Source: Saccharopolyspora elongata
GTDB taxonomy: Bacteria; Actinomycetota; Actinomycetes; Mycobacteriales; Pseudonocardiaceae
Length of the DNA: 34,475 nt
Direction of reading: 5' to 3'
Assembly (NCBI RefSeq): GCF_004348985.1
Contig: NZ_SMKW01000093.1
Coordinates: 1-34,475, forward strand
Shown here piece after piece: positions 1-7,363 of the stretch (positions are counted from its first letter, which is position 1; each line of letters opens with the position of its first letter). The notes under the pieces are model-generated. The model did no database searches. It was not told where the DNA came from and saw only the letters and a list, made by a program, of their open reading frames with translations. Position numbers and translations under genes: made by a program.

Positions 1-1
1 C

Positions 2-88
2 GAAGGCGCCACCGTCCACGGATGGAAACAAGCCCTCGGCGCCCTCGCACTGCACTTCCCCGACCGACTCGACCCCTACCTCAACTGA
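2..88 (+). CDS. IS256-family transposase, C-terminal end (partial at window edge)
   Basis: The first bases are open in frame 2 and encode the last 28 residues of a protein ending HFPDRLDPYLN, followed by TGA. The pattern W-K-x-A-L-x-A-L-A-x-H-F-x-D-R-L is the typical carboxy end of IS256/Mutator-type DDE transposases, where a tryptophan-lysine helix precedes a conserved FxDRL. The rest of the gene lies outside the window, so it cannot be said whether the element is intact. A terminal inverted-repeat-like sequence follows within 40 bases of the stop. Confidence 0.7.
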   Translation, partial: EGATVHGWKQALGALALHFPDRLDPYLN

Positions 89-99
89 CCGAACCGAAG

Positions 100-127
100 T
101 CATTTACACAAACCACTTGACAGGCTC
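100..127. mobile_element. Outer end of the left IS256-family element
   Basis: The stretch after the transposase stop carries TTTACACAAACC followed by ACTTGACAGGCTC. Read from the outside inwards this is GAGCCTGTCAAGT, closely matching the end of the second IS256 remnant near 4100 (GGGCTGTCAAGT followed by GGGTGTAA). It is therefore the likely right terminal repeat of the left element. The exact boundary is uncertain by a few bases. Confidence 0.55.
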
Positions 128-191
128 TTGACTGCCCATAAGACTCGAAAGAATCCGAAGTTCGCCGCAACTGGCGAAATTTGATCAACAA

Positions 192-1514
192 TTGTCGTTG
201 CGTGCAAAAGGGCGCTTCGATTGCATCAGGACAAAACGCTGGGCGAGATGGCGGCTGACCTCCGGACTCAGTGTCGGGACGGCTTTCGGCGATGTTCAGG
301 CGCTCACCAAGTTCAGCGAGTTCCTCGCAGCCGTGGCTCCCGACATTGACGGGCTGGCCAGCATCGACCGTCCGCTACTGGAGCGCTACCTGGCCTGGCT
401 GACCGACCAGCCCGCCGGCACCAGCTCCAACGAGGCCCGGGTCGGCGGACTTCACCTGTTCTTCCAGGCCATCCGACAGCACGGCTGGGACGACTCACTG
501 CCCACCACGGCGGTGTTCTTCACCGGAGACTTTCCCCGCCGTCGGCAACGCGTGACCCGCTACCTGGCCGAGTACGTCATGGCCCAGGTCGAGCAGCCCG
601 CCAACCTCGACCGCTGGCCCTACCCGGAAGGGCGCCTGATCACCCTGATCCTCATCCGCGGCGGGCTGCGAGTTTCCTCCGCGGCCAACCTGGACTTCGA
701 CTGCCTGCTGCACGACGGACAGAACGCCCCTTACCTGCGCTACTACAACACCAAGATGGAACGAGAGGCCGCCGTCCCCATCGACGAGGAGCTCGAAGCC
801 GCCATTCGCGCCCAGCAGCGCCGGGTTCTGGACCGCTGGCCGGACGGCAACCCGCACCTGTTCCCCCGAGCACGGATGAACGTCGACGGAAGCAAGCCGC
901 TGTCGCCCGACACCTACCGGGCCTGGATGCAACGCTGGCTGGCGACCTGCGACGTTCGCGACGAGCACGGCCAGCCTGTTCATCTGACACCGCACCAATG
1001 GCGCCACATCTTCGCCACAAGGTTGATCAACCGGGACGTCCCCCAGGAGGTCATCCGCGTCCTTCTCGATCACGAATCGAACGAGATGACCTCGCATTAC
1101 GCGAAGATCACCGACAAGACCATCCGGCGGCACTGGGAACAGGCCACCAAAGTCAACATCAAAGGTGAACGGGTGACGCTCGACCCGGACGGGCCGCTGA
1201 CCCGAGCGCAGTGGGCCAAGACCCGCTACGGGATGGCCACCCAAACCCTGTCCAACGGCTACTGCGGCCTGCCAGTTCAGCGATCCTGCCCGCACGCCAA
1301 CGCCTGCTTGACCTGCCCAGTCTTCCTCACAGGACCGGAGTTCCTCCCGGAGCTGCGCGAGCAACGTCACCGCACGCTCACCCTCATAGATGTCTCGAAG
1401 GCCAAGGGGCAGACCCGCATAGTGGAGATGAACCAGCAGGTCCTGGGCAACCTGGACCGCATGATCGGTGAGGCCGAGAAGGACGAGCAGGAGGCCGACG
1501 CCGATGCGGGCTGA
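192..1514 (+). CDS. Tyrosine recombinase, Tn554 TnpB-like, 5' truncated by IS256 end
   Basis: A site-specific tyrosine recombinase of the kind found in Tn554-like transposition modules. The catalytic set is complete: R160 (in GGLRVSS), K188, H268-Q-W-R271, H294 (in LLDHES) and Y303 (SHYAKI). A Cys cluster follows (C358, C366, C372, C375), typical of the TnpB-like branch, then a charged tail. The first possible start is TTG 192, without a good ribosome site. The frame stays open upstream to a stop at 129-131, right at the IS256 terminus, and recognisable core-binding sequence (KRWARWRLTSGLS) begins almost at once. Family members are usually longer at the amino end, so the gene has probably lost its 5' part to the IS. 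The stop overlaps the next gene by 11 bases. Confidence 0.8.
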   Translation: MSLRAKGRFDCIRTKRWARWRLTSGLSVGTAFGDVQALTKFSEFLAAVAPDIDGLASIDRPLLERYLAWLTDQPAGTSSNEARVGGLHLFFQAIRQHGWDDSLPTTAVFFTGDFPRRRQRVTRYLAEYVMAQVEQPANLDRWPYPEGRLITLILIRGGLRVSSAANLDFDCLLHDGQNAPYLRYYNTKMEREAAVPIDEELEAAIRAQQRRVLDRWPDGNPHLFPRARMNVDGSKPLSPDTYRAWMQRWLATCDVRDEHGQPVHLTPHQWRHIFATRLINRDVPQEVIRVLLDHESNEMTSHYAKITDKTIRRHWEQATKVNIKGERVTLDPDGPLTRAQWAKTRYGMATQTLSNGYCGLPVQRSCPHANACLTCPVFLTGPEFLPELREQRHRTLTLIDVSKAKGQTRIVEMNQQVLGNLDRMIGEAEKDEQEADADAG

Positions 1515-1947
1515 CAACTCCCACCACGTCATCGCCGCCGCCCGCCAGCGGGCAGCGGACACCCGCAAACGCGCCGAGTCCGCGCTGCGCCGCATGGACA
1601 AGAGAGGCCTGCCGATCACCTTCGATGCCGTCGCCAAACAGGCGCGGGTGTCCAGGTCCTGGCTCTACAACCAGGCAGATCTGCGAGCCGAGATCGAACG
1701 GCTCCGAGCAAGGCGAGGCTCGGCGTCAGCGAGCAGGCCGGTTCCCGACATGCAGCGCGCCTCCGACGCCTCGCTGCTGCGGCGTCTGGAGCCCGCGGCC
1801 GAGCGCATACGACACCTGGAGGCAGAGAACAAGCAGCTCCGCGAAGCACTCGCATTGGCTCTCGGGGAACGCCGCGCGGGCGACGTCCAGCGCGGCACCC
1901 GCGACACGCCGAGGAAGAAATCCACAGCGATCATCGGACCCTGCTGA
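1504..1947 (+). CDS. DUF6262 / TnpC-like small transposition protein
   Basis: A 147-residue basic protein starting at ATG 1504, inside the end of the recombinase gene, so the two are translationally coupled. It contains an HTH-like segment (ITFDAVAKQARVSRSWLYNQADLRAEI, in two parts) and a C-terminal leucine-rich coiled coil (RHLEAENKQLREALALAL). This matches the third gene of Tn554-like modules, a small DNA-binding coiled-coil accessory often annotated as DUF6262. An in-frame ATG at 1468 would add 12 residues but lies deep inside the recombinase, so 1504 is preferred. It looks intact even though its partner is truncated. Confidence 0.75.
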   Translation: MRADNSHHVIAAARQRAADTRKRAESALRRMDKRGLPITFDAVAKQARVSRSWLYNQADLRAEIERLRARRGSASASRPVPDMQRASDASLLRRLEPAAERIRHLEAENKQLREALALALGERRAGDVQRGTRDTPRKKSTAIIGPC

Positions 1948-2149
1948 CCGCCCCGTCGACGACACCGTCCTCGTTACATCACCGCAGGTCAACAGCGCGA
2001 TCACCTTGACGGCTCAAGATAAGATTCGCGCTGCAGCTGGCGACGTTGCCGTGGCTAGGGTTCGTCCCGTCCGATGTCCGGGCGGCGCCGCCGCCGGCGG
2101 TCGGGCGGGTCGCGACCCAGCTCGGTGTGGAGGTCGGCGCCCCTGCGGC

Positions 2150-2810
2150 GGCTGAGGCGCACCGTCGCCTGGTTCATCACAGACAGCCCGGCGGGCGAAT
2201 CGCACTCGGCGTCCAATATGGACATTTGCGGGCGTCGCTGGCGGAGTCCTACGGCGGCCGCTCCCACGTGGACATGCTGCAGATCCTCGACCTCGAGCAG
2301 GCACTGGCCACCGCCGACACCCTCGTTGCGGCCGCCGAGCGGCTCGACAACGGGGAGGGCGTCAGCGGCCCAGCCGCCACCCACTACATCGCCGCCGCCC
2401 AGGAGTTCCAGGCCGCCTACGCAGGCGGCTTCGCCTCCAAACGCCAATACAAGGCGCTGCTGGACAATCCCCGCCTGCAGGTCTTCGACCACCCCGAGGC
2501 ACTGCTGACCTGCAACCACGACCCGCTCAAGGCGCTCTGCGATCCCAACCGGGGCAAGCCGGGAACTCGGCCCCGGCGCACCCCGAGCCAGGACCGATGC
2601 CACAGTTCCTGCGCGAATATCTCCCGCACCGACACCCACATCGAGCGCATCCAGGCCGAGGTCGACCGGATCGACGCCGAGATCACCGACGGTCTGGCTC
2701 CGCTGCCGATCCGCGAACGCCTACAGCAGCGCCAGTCCGCACTGAAGGAGATCATCGCTCGCCACCAGGTCACTCGCATCCACCCGGACTCATCAGAGGA
2801 ACCCCAGTGA
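2150..2810 (+). pseudogene. Tn554 TnpA-like tyrosine recombinase, C-terminal remnant with frameshift
   Basis: Only the C-terminal part of a second recombinase is present. RRLRRTVAWFI is read in one frame (to about 2180), then the match resumes one frame over with RQPGGRIALGVQYGHLR and ESYGGRS, holding the last catalytic His and Tyr. The tail has the family's Cys pattern (CNHDPLKALC, then C-x3-C before ANISRTDTHIE). The arginine and HxxR parts expected upstream are absent: the 200 bases after 1947 show nothing recognisable. It is therefore both truncated and frameshifted. Its end overlaps the next remnant by four bases (GTGA), as in an intact module. Confidence 0.7.
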
Positions 2811-3025
2811 CCGAGCAACCGCAGCCGGAACACCACTCGGCAGCCGAGATCGCCACCGCCATCCGTGACGCGCTGACCCAAGCGGCCGAGGCCACCGCCA
2901 CCAGCCGGACCGAGGACGCCGCCGAGGTCCGGGCAATCACCGAGGCCATGGTTCGCCTGCTCATCGGTGTCCCGCTACGTTCCAACGGTCAGCTCACCGT
3001 CAAATCGCTCGCCGAGGAAGCCGGA
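2807..3025 (+). pseudogene. Second TnpC-like small protein, truncated
   Basis: It starts at GTG 2807 with AGAGGA six bases upstream and overlaps the preceding recombinase stop. The sequence is an acidic, Ala-rich helix followed by RLLIGVPLRSNGQLTVKSLAEEAG, the HTH-like signature of TnpC-type accessory proteins, in which LTVKSLAxEAG is normally followed by a KHTDL-type segment. At 3025 the similarity ends and Tn3-transposase sequence begins in another frame, so the gene was cut there. The same frame stays open to 3256 but only by chance. Confidence 0.6.
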
Positions 3026-3256
3026 CTCTGCACCTGCTCCAGGCCGCGCTGGTGCACGTCAACACCCTGCTGCTGCAGGCGGTCCTGGAAGTCCCGCGCT
3101 TCCACGACCTCATCGGCCCGGATGAGCGGCGCGCTCACGCCGCTGTTCTGGACCCACATCAACCCCTACGGCCGGTTCAGGCTGGACATGTCCACCCGCC
3201 TGGACCTCGCCGGGGCGCCGGCCACGGGCACCGGCGGCCGGGAGACGGTGCTGTAG
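3025..3256 (+). pseudogene. Tn3-family transposase TnpA, C-terminal remnant with frameshift
   Basis: Reading from 3025 gives TLHLLQAALVHVNTLLLQAV, then LEVPRFHDLIGPDERRA. A one-base slip near 3128 then gives ALTPLFWTHINPYGRF and RLDMSTRLDL in the next frame. The pattern ALTPLFW-x3-NPYGRFxLDM-x2-RLDL is the known C-terminus of actinobacterial Tn3-family TnpA. The remnant covers roughly the last 75 residues of a protein of about 1000. No convincing 38-base Tn3 terminal repeat is visible after the TAG at 3254-3256. Confidence 0.65.
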
Positions 3257-3470
3257 TGCGCGCCGAAAGGACATCCGTGCACCCGCCAGGGCAACGCAGC
3301 TAGTGGCGCGCCCCGTTTCCAGACGGATTACTCACCGGCACGCCCTACCTGCCCCGGAGCAATTGCTTCCCATCTCGCACTGCGGCGGTCAGTGAACACG
3401 CGGTCACATCCCACGACATACGACAGCTGAGGACTGACCGATCTGCCACCGCCGCGCCGCAGGACGCGGG

Positions 3471-3998
3471 TCAGTGCCAGCGGAACCGGTTGATAAAAAC
3501 AGCAACAGCAGGCACCCGAGACAACGCGGCGAACAAGCCGAAACCCAGCACACCGCCGATCACATTGAAGAGCAGATCGTTCGCATCGGCCAAATGGCCG
3601 CCGCCCAAGAGGTTGTCAGTGAGGAACTGGGTCAGCTCGATCGCCAGACTGAACGCCGCTGCCGCGGCCACCACACGCCACCAGGAGGCTTTGGCCAGCA
3701 GTAGCGGCACAATTATCCCAACAGGCACGAAGACCAGGATGTTCTTCACCGCGTCGCCGACCCCATAGTCCGCGAGCGGCTCGAAGTAGACCTTCCATTG
3801 CGAGGTGAAGGACTTGTTCAAATAGATTGGGAATACTGTGTTCGCGACGACGCCGGCGGCGTAGACACAGAGTGCGAGCGCGACGGCGGCACGTGGCACC
3901 GACAGGCGGCCGCGGCTGTGCAGGTACCACAGCATGGCCAGGAAGATCGCTGCCGCGGCGGGAACTACCACCGGAAGTACCGGGACCTCGCGAAACAC
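3471..3998 (-). CDS. VanZ-like family membrane protein
   Basis: A 175-residue hydrophobic protein with about five membrane segments (VVVPAAAAIFLAMLWYL; AAVALALCVYAAGVVANTVF; NILVFVPVGIIVPLLL; RVVAAAAAFSLAIELTQF; NVIGGVLGFGLFAAL). The segments NTVFPIYL, NILVFVPVG, IELTQF and DANDLLFNVIGG(V)LG are hallmarks of the VanZ-like family. VanZ gives low-level teicoplanin resistance, but most relatives have no known function. The start chosen is GTG at 3998, with AAGGAAGCG just upstream; the long open frame beyond it towards 4349 is low-complexity read-through antisense to the IS256 remnant. It stands alone, pointing into the mobile-element remnants. Confidence 0.75.
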   Translation of the reverse strand: MFREVPVLPVVVPAAAAIFLAMLWYLHSRGRLSVPRAAVALALCVYAAGVVANTVFPIYLNKSFTSQWKVYFEPLADYGVGDAVKNILVFVPVGIIVPLLLAKASWWRVVAAAAAFSLAIELTQFLTDNLLGGGHLADANDLLFNVIGGVLGFGLFAALSRVPAVAVFINRFRWH

Positions 3999-4099
3999 TT
4001 CGTATCGCTTCCTTTCACGAGTTGCAGCGCAAGACTTTGCCAACGCCTTGTCGGCATATCTTGCACTACGCCACGCGCATCCCGCGGCGGGGTCTGGCG

Positions 4100-4418
4100 G
4101 GGCTGTCAAGTTTTGGGTGTAACTGGGTTTGGTCGTTAGGTCAGTTGCGGGCGGCGGACAGGCGTCCGTCGAAGGCGAGGTCGAAGGCGTTGAGGGCGGC
4201 TTTCCAGCGCATGGTCCAGCGTCCGCGGCCTCGTCCGGTGGGGTCCAGGCCCATGAGGGCGAGGTAGAGGCATTTGAGGGCGGCTTGTTCGGTGGGGAAA
4301 TGCCCTCGGGCGTTGATCGCGCGGCGTAGCCGGGAGTTGATGCTTTCAATAGCGTTGGTGGTGCAGATGATCTTGCGGATCTCGACGTCGAAGGCCAAAA
4401 ACGGCACGAACTCGGCCG
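4100..4418 (-). mobile_element. IS256-family element remnant (3' end and terminal repeat)
   Basis: The minus strand encodes the last ~90 residues of an IS256-type transposase, ending at 4141. EFVPFLAFDVEIRK is followed by TTNAIESINSRLRRAINARG, HFPTEQAALKCLYLAL and WKAALNAFDLAFDGRL. TTNAIESxNxxLR is diagnostic of the family. Sequence upstream of FVPFLAF (beyond about 4418) is unrelated, so the 5' two thirds including most DDE residues are gone. The terminal repeat GGCTGTCAAGTTTTGGGTGT lies at 4101-4120. It differs enough from the left-edge copy (different C-terminal residues) to be a separate IS. Confidence 0.75.
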
Positions 4419-4622
4419 ATGTCCCGCTCACGGACTGTGGCGCTATGGGCCCACACCGGCCGGTCAAAGCCGCCGGTGGTCGCCACCGGCGGCCCAGCCG
4501 CGGCGAACCTCGCCCACCACGTTGCTGCGCGCGCCGGCCGGTTCACCGGCGAGGCCCACGCCGCCCGCTGTCTCGCGATCTACCAGCAGGTTCTCGACTA
4601 CGGCAGACTGAAGACGGCATGA
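4419..4622 (+). pseudogene. Unrecognised ORF, 5' truncated by IS256 remnant
   Basis: An open frame of 67 codons ends ARCLAIYQQVLDYGRLKTA. Its beginning coincides with the point where IS256 sequence stops, and no ribosome site precedes the first ATG (4419), so it is most likely the 3' remainder of a longer gene. Its stop overlaps the next start (ATGA at 4619-4622), which indicates that the original gene was translationally coupled to the histidine phosphatase. The Ala-rich helical text is not recognised. Confidence 0.4.
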
Positions 4623-5143
4623 GCCCGATCCGGGCCCGGCACAGCCAAGCCCACTGCAACCTCCACGGCACCATCGGCGGACCCCGCGGCTGCACCGGCC
4701 TCACCGACCACGGCCGCCACCAAGCCCAGCAACTCGCCAAAAGGCTGGGCGCTGACCACGCGCACGCGCCGATCACCGCCACCTACACCACCCCGCTCCG
4801 GCGAGCTCGGGAAACCGCGGACATCATCGCCAACCACCTGGCTCTGCCCGTCGGCGCCGAGACGTGGACCGCCTACCTCCAGCGCACCACCACAGCCCTG
4901 CGGGACATACTCGCCCAGCACGCCGGCGGCACCGTGCTGATCGTCGGCCACGGCGAAACCGTCACCGCCGCCACGCACCTCTTCCTCAACCGCACCGCCA
5001 GCCTCCGCGCCAGCACCGCGTTCGCCATGCACTACGCCAGCATCACCCGCTGGGAACAACAACCCCTCGCCTGGACCAGGCCCGACGCCGGATGGCGCTG
5101 GACCCTGCTCACCCACAGCGACACCGCCCACCTCCGGACATAA
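4619..5143 (+). CDS. Histidine phosphatase family protein, probably internally deleted
   Basis: A 174-residue protein of the phosphoglycerate-mutase-like histidine phosphatase family. RHSQAHCN near the start replaces the usual RHG, and GPRGCTGLTDHGRHQAQQLA, TPLRRARETA and VGHGETVTAA (second catalytic His) follow in the normal order. After RARETADIIANHLALPVG the text jumps directly to ETWTAYLQRTT. Relatives usually have about 40 more residues here, covering the acidic segment with the general acid, so an internal in-frame loss is likely and activity doubtful. The start ATG 4619 overlaps the upstream stop. A hairpin at 5297 could end transcription. Confidence 0.65.
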   Translation: MSPIRARHSQAHCNLHGTIGGPRGCTGLTDHGRHQAQQLAKRLGADHAHAPITATYTTPLRRARETADIIANHLALPVGAETWTAYLQRTTTALRDILAQHAGGTVLIVGHGETVTAATHLFLNRTASLRASTAFAMHYASITRWEQQPLAWTRPDAGWRWTLLTHSDTAHLRT

Positions 5144-5245
5144 CCCCGGCATCCTCACTCAACGAGCGAACCCCGCCCGCCGCAGGCATCACCGCAGGTC
5201 AGCGCCTATTCCGTTGGATATTCCGCGAAATGTCCGGCGACCCCG

Positions 5246-5293
5246 TTTTGCGTAGCGGTGCGGGTAGCGGAACCTCAGGCGTTCCCTGGACTG
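5246..5293. repeat. Dispersed intergenic repeat, copy A
   Basis: TTTTGCGTAGCGGTGCGGG followed by TAGCGGAACCTCAGGCG recurs about 11.4 kb away at 16679 as TCTTGCGTGGCGGTGCGGG followed by TCGGAACCTCAGACG. Roughly 30 of the first 36 positions match. This copy lies between two gene ends and does not resemble a coding sequence. It may be a short dispersed repeat of the host genome. Confidence 0.45.
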
Positions 5294-5296
5294 TGG

Positions 5297-5338
5297 GTGC
5301 CCCTCCTGTTGTATGTCCAATACGCGGCGGAGGGGCAC
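5297..5338. terminator. Hairpin between convergent genes
   Basis: GTGCCCCTCC at 5297-5306 pairs perfectly with GGAGGGGCAC at 5329-5338. An inner GTAT/ATAC pairing narrows the loop. No T-tract is visible on either side, which is common for actinomycete terminators. It sits between the ends of the histidine phosphatase (plus) and the GH105 gene (minus), where a bidirectional terminator is expected. Confidence 0.6.
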
Positions 5339-5436
5339 GGCCTCGCAGGGAGCCCAAGGGCGGGCATTGCCTGAGAACCCGCGGCGGTGCGAGCTGCGAG
5401 GGTAGGCCAAGCGCTTGCGACAGCTCACACCGGTAA

Positions 5437-6969
5437 TTACTCAAATGTCGCGGCTGCGGCCGCAATAGGAGTCAACGATCTCAGCTCTTCGTTCATGATC
5501 AGGAACGCGCCGAGCCCGTGGAAGTCGTTGTCCATTCGCGGGCGCTCCAGGTAGTACCGGGCATCGCCGACGTTCGTGCCGATCACGACGTCGGAGATCC
5601 TGGTCCGGCCGTCCGAGCCGATGGACACCTTCGCCAGTACGCCGCGGTACCCGCGTTGCGCCACCGGCCAGAACGCCGGGCTCACGTAGCCTCGCTCGAC
5701 CGCCCGCGCGAGGGTGTAGGTGAACATCGCCGAGCACGATGTCTCGGTCCAGTTGCCTGCCAGACCCGGTTTGACGGGCAGCTGGAACCACCGGCCGGTT
5801 GCGGGATCCTGCCAGCGTCGGTAGCCGTCCGCGAGGTACCGGACAATCTCGACGAGCGCGGCCCGGTCCGGATGCGTGCGTGGAAGTTCTTCGAGCACGT
5901 CGACGGTGGCCATGCCGAACCACCCGACCGCCCGGCACCACACCTCCGGCGAGCGCCCGCTGGTGTCGGCCCAGCTGGAGCGGCGGGTCTCGTCATAGGC
6001 GTGGCGCAGCAGGGCGTCTTCGTTGCGCAAGTGCCCGAAGTAGGTCAGCAGCTGACGCGGCGGGCCGGTGTGGTCACCTGCGCGAGCCAGGAACGGCTGT
6101 GCCATGAAGGCACCGTCCGACCAGAGTTGACCGTTGAACGCGACGTTGTGGATCAGGGCGCCGTCGCTGGCCCGCGGGTAGGTCGCGACCCGCGTGACGA
6201 TCCTGTTCGCGGCCAGGCGGTAGCGCGAATCGCCGGTGGCCTGCGCGAGGTCGAGGAAGACGTTGCCCACGAGCATGCTGTCGAGGTCGTTGTACGGTTT
6301 GCCCGTGCTGCCGTCCGCAGCGACACGCGCCGAACCCCACGCCTTGACATAGTTGAGGTAGCGGGTGTCGTGAGTGCGTTGGTAGACCTGAAAAGCCGCG
6401 TGCAGGAACAACGCGTCGGTGTAGCCGAGGCCGAGCGACGTGGCGGGCCGTCGCGCCATCGTCGAGTCCACCACCGCGGTGGACCAGTCGCTTGGGCTCG
6501 GCGCGGTGACGCCGTTGTCGACGGACAGCGAGTCGAGGTTCGGCCCGCCTTCGGCCGTGGTCGCGGTGGCGCGCACGACGTTCGTCCCATGCTTGAGGTT
6601 GACGCGGAGCGTTCGCGTCGCCCATGCCGTCCAGCTTCCCGTGCTGGGGAAGGAGATCGCGTGTGGCGTGCCGTTCACGACCACGTCGAGCGAGCGGTCT
6701 GCGCCGGTGCCGTTGGCGAAGCGGAACGTCAGTGCGTGTCCGCCGGCGACGGCCGCGTGCACGGTGAACGAGAGGGAGCTTCCGATGGTGTTGTCGTAGT
6801 TGACGAATCCGGTGCCGGTGAAGCCCAGGTGGTTCGACTCCACGGCGGCGTCCGTGCGAGCAGCGCGTTCCGCCTCGTACACGGTGGTCGCGGCGAACGC
6901 GGGAGTGGGTGGCGGAAGTAGCAGGAGGAGAGCCAGCACTACGAGCACTACGCGCAGTCTTGACATCAT
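5437..6969 (-). CDS. Secreted GH105-type glycoside hydrolase with N-terminal CBM35-like domain
   Basis: Probably removes unsaturated uronyl or similar residues from pectin- or glycan-derived oligosaccharides (GH105/YteR-like family). The 510-residue product has a signal peptide (LRVVLVVLALLLLLPPPTPAFA) and a beta-sandwich carbohydrate-binding domain at about 27-155 (VYEAERA, GFTGTGFVNYD, NVVRATATTAEGGPNLDSL). An all-helical (alpha/alpha)6 barrel follows, with D285 in LWSDGAFMAQPFLAR at the family's general-acid position, and VWCRAVGWFGMA and CSAMFTYTLARAVERGY as further family motifs. Two adjacent ATGs (6967-6969 and 6964-6966) follow a GGGGG ribosome site; the second has the better spacing. 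It is a lone gene, divergent from eccC, with a LacI-type palindrome 23 bases upstream. Confidence 0.75.
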   Translation of the reverse strand: MMSRLRVVLVVLALLLLLPPPTPAFAATTVYEAERAARTDAAVESNHLGFTGTGFVNYDNTIGSSLSFTVHAAVAGGHALTFRFANGTGADRSLDVVVNGTPHAISFPSTGSWTAWATRTLRVNLKHGTNVVRATATTAEGGPNLDSLSVDNGVTAPSPSDWSTAVVDSTMARRPATSLGLGYTDALFLHAAFQVYQRTHDTRYLNYVKAWGSARVAADGSTGKPYNDLDSMLVGNVFLDLAQATGDSRYRLAANRIVTRVATYPRASDGALIHNVAFNGQLWSDGAFMAQPFLARAGDHTGPPRQLLTYFGHLRNEDALLRHAYDETRRSSWADTSGRSPEVWCRAVGWFGMATVDVLEELPRTHPDRAALVEIVRYLADGYRRWQDPATGRWFQLPVKPGLAGNWTETSCSAMFTYTLARAVERGYVSPAFWPVAQRGYRGVLAKVSIGSDGRTRISDVVIGTNVGDARYYLERPRMDNDFHGLGAFLIMNEELRSLTPIAAAAATFE

Positions 6970-6991
6970 AAGCCCCCAGCGGGTGGTCCAA

Positions 6992-7005
6992 TGAGATCGC
7001 TCTCA
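6992..7005. promoter_or_regulatory. Putative LacI-family operator upstream of GH105 gene
   Basis: TGAGATCGCTCTCA is a 14-base near-palindrome (12 of 14 positions symmetric, CG centre). It resembles the TGAGAGCGCTCTCA-type boxes bound by actinomycete LacI-family sugar regulators. It lies 23 bases before the GH105 start, a position from which a repressor could block transcription. No lacI gene is in the window, so the regulator would act in trans. Confidence 0.45.
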
Positions 7006-7363
7006 CTCTGGTGCCGCTGGAAAATGCCGGTCAACAAGCTAATCGTCATTATCTGGAACGGCCTGGTAGTAGACTGCCCGTTTGGCGTAGCGGGTCGCGA
7101 GATCGCGGAACTGCTCGAGCCCGTCAGCGCATGTACCACCGATTTGGTTCAGCTGGATTTCGCCGGACGTCAACCTCGCGGCCCGGACGACGCAGCAGGT
7201 GGCTGATCAGAGCCCCGCGAACTGGCCGTGGTGAGCGGGTCCGCTGGTGGTGCGTGAACCGCCGCGTCGAGCCTTGCCGGGACATCCGGACTCTCGATGC
7301 TGAACTACTCGCGGTCTGCCCGACGTGTGTCCGGTGTACGGATGGCGTGAGGAGCCGACCGCG
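7006..7363. other. Divergent intergenic region (GH105 / eccC)
   Basis: About 360 bases between the operator and the eccC start. No convincing gene, RNA or strong hairpin is seen; the open frames here are short and lack ribosome sites. It must hold the promoters of both flanking genes. The eccC ribosome site GAGGAG lies about 10 bases before the ATG at 7364. Confidence 0.4.

Noticed and set aside
4017..4349. N-terminal extension of the VanZ-like protein
   Set aside because: The frame is open to 4349, but it is Pro/Ser/Thr-rich read-through antisense to the IS256 remnant; GTG 3998 with its ribosome site fits the family.
5518..6921. Long plus-strand open frame (467 codons) opposite the GH105 gene
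   Set aside because: It is the antisense shadow of a well-supported glycoside hydrolase; its composition is Arg/Gly/Val-rich without motifs, and there is no ribosome site.
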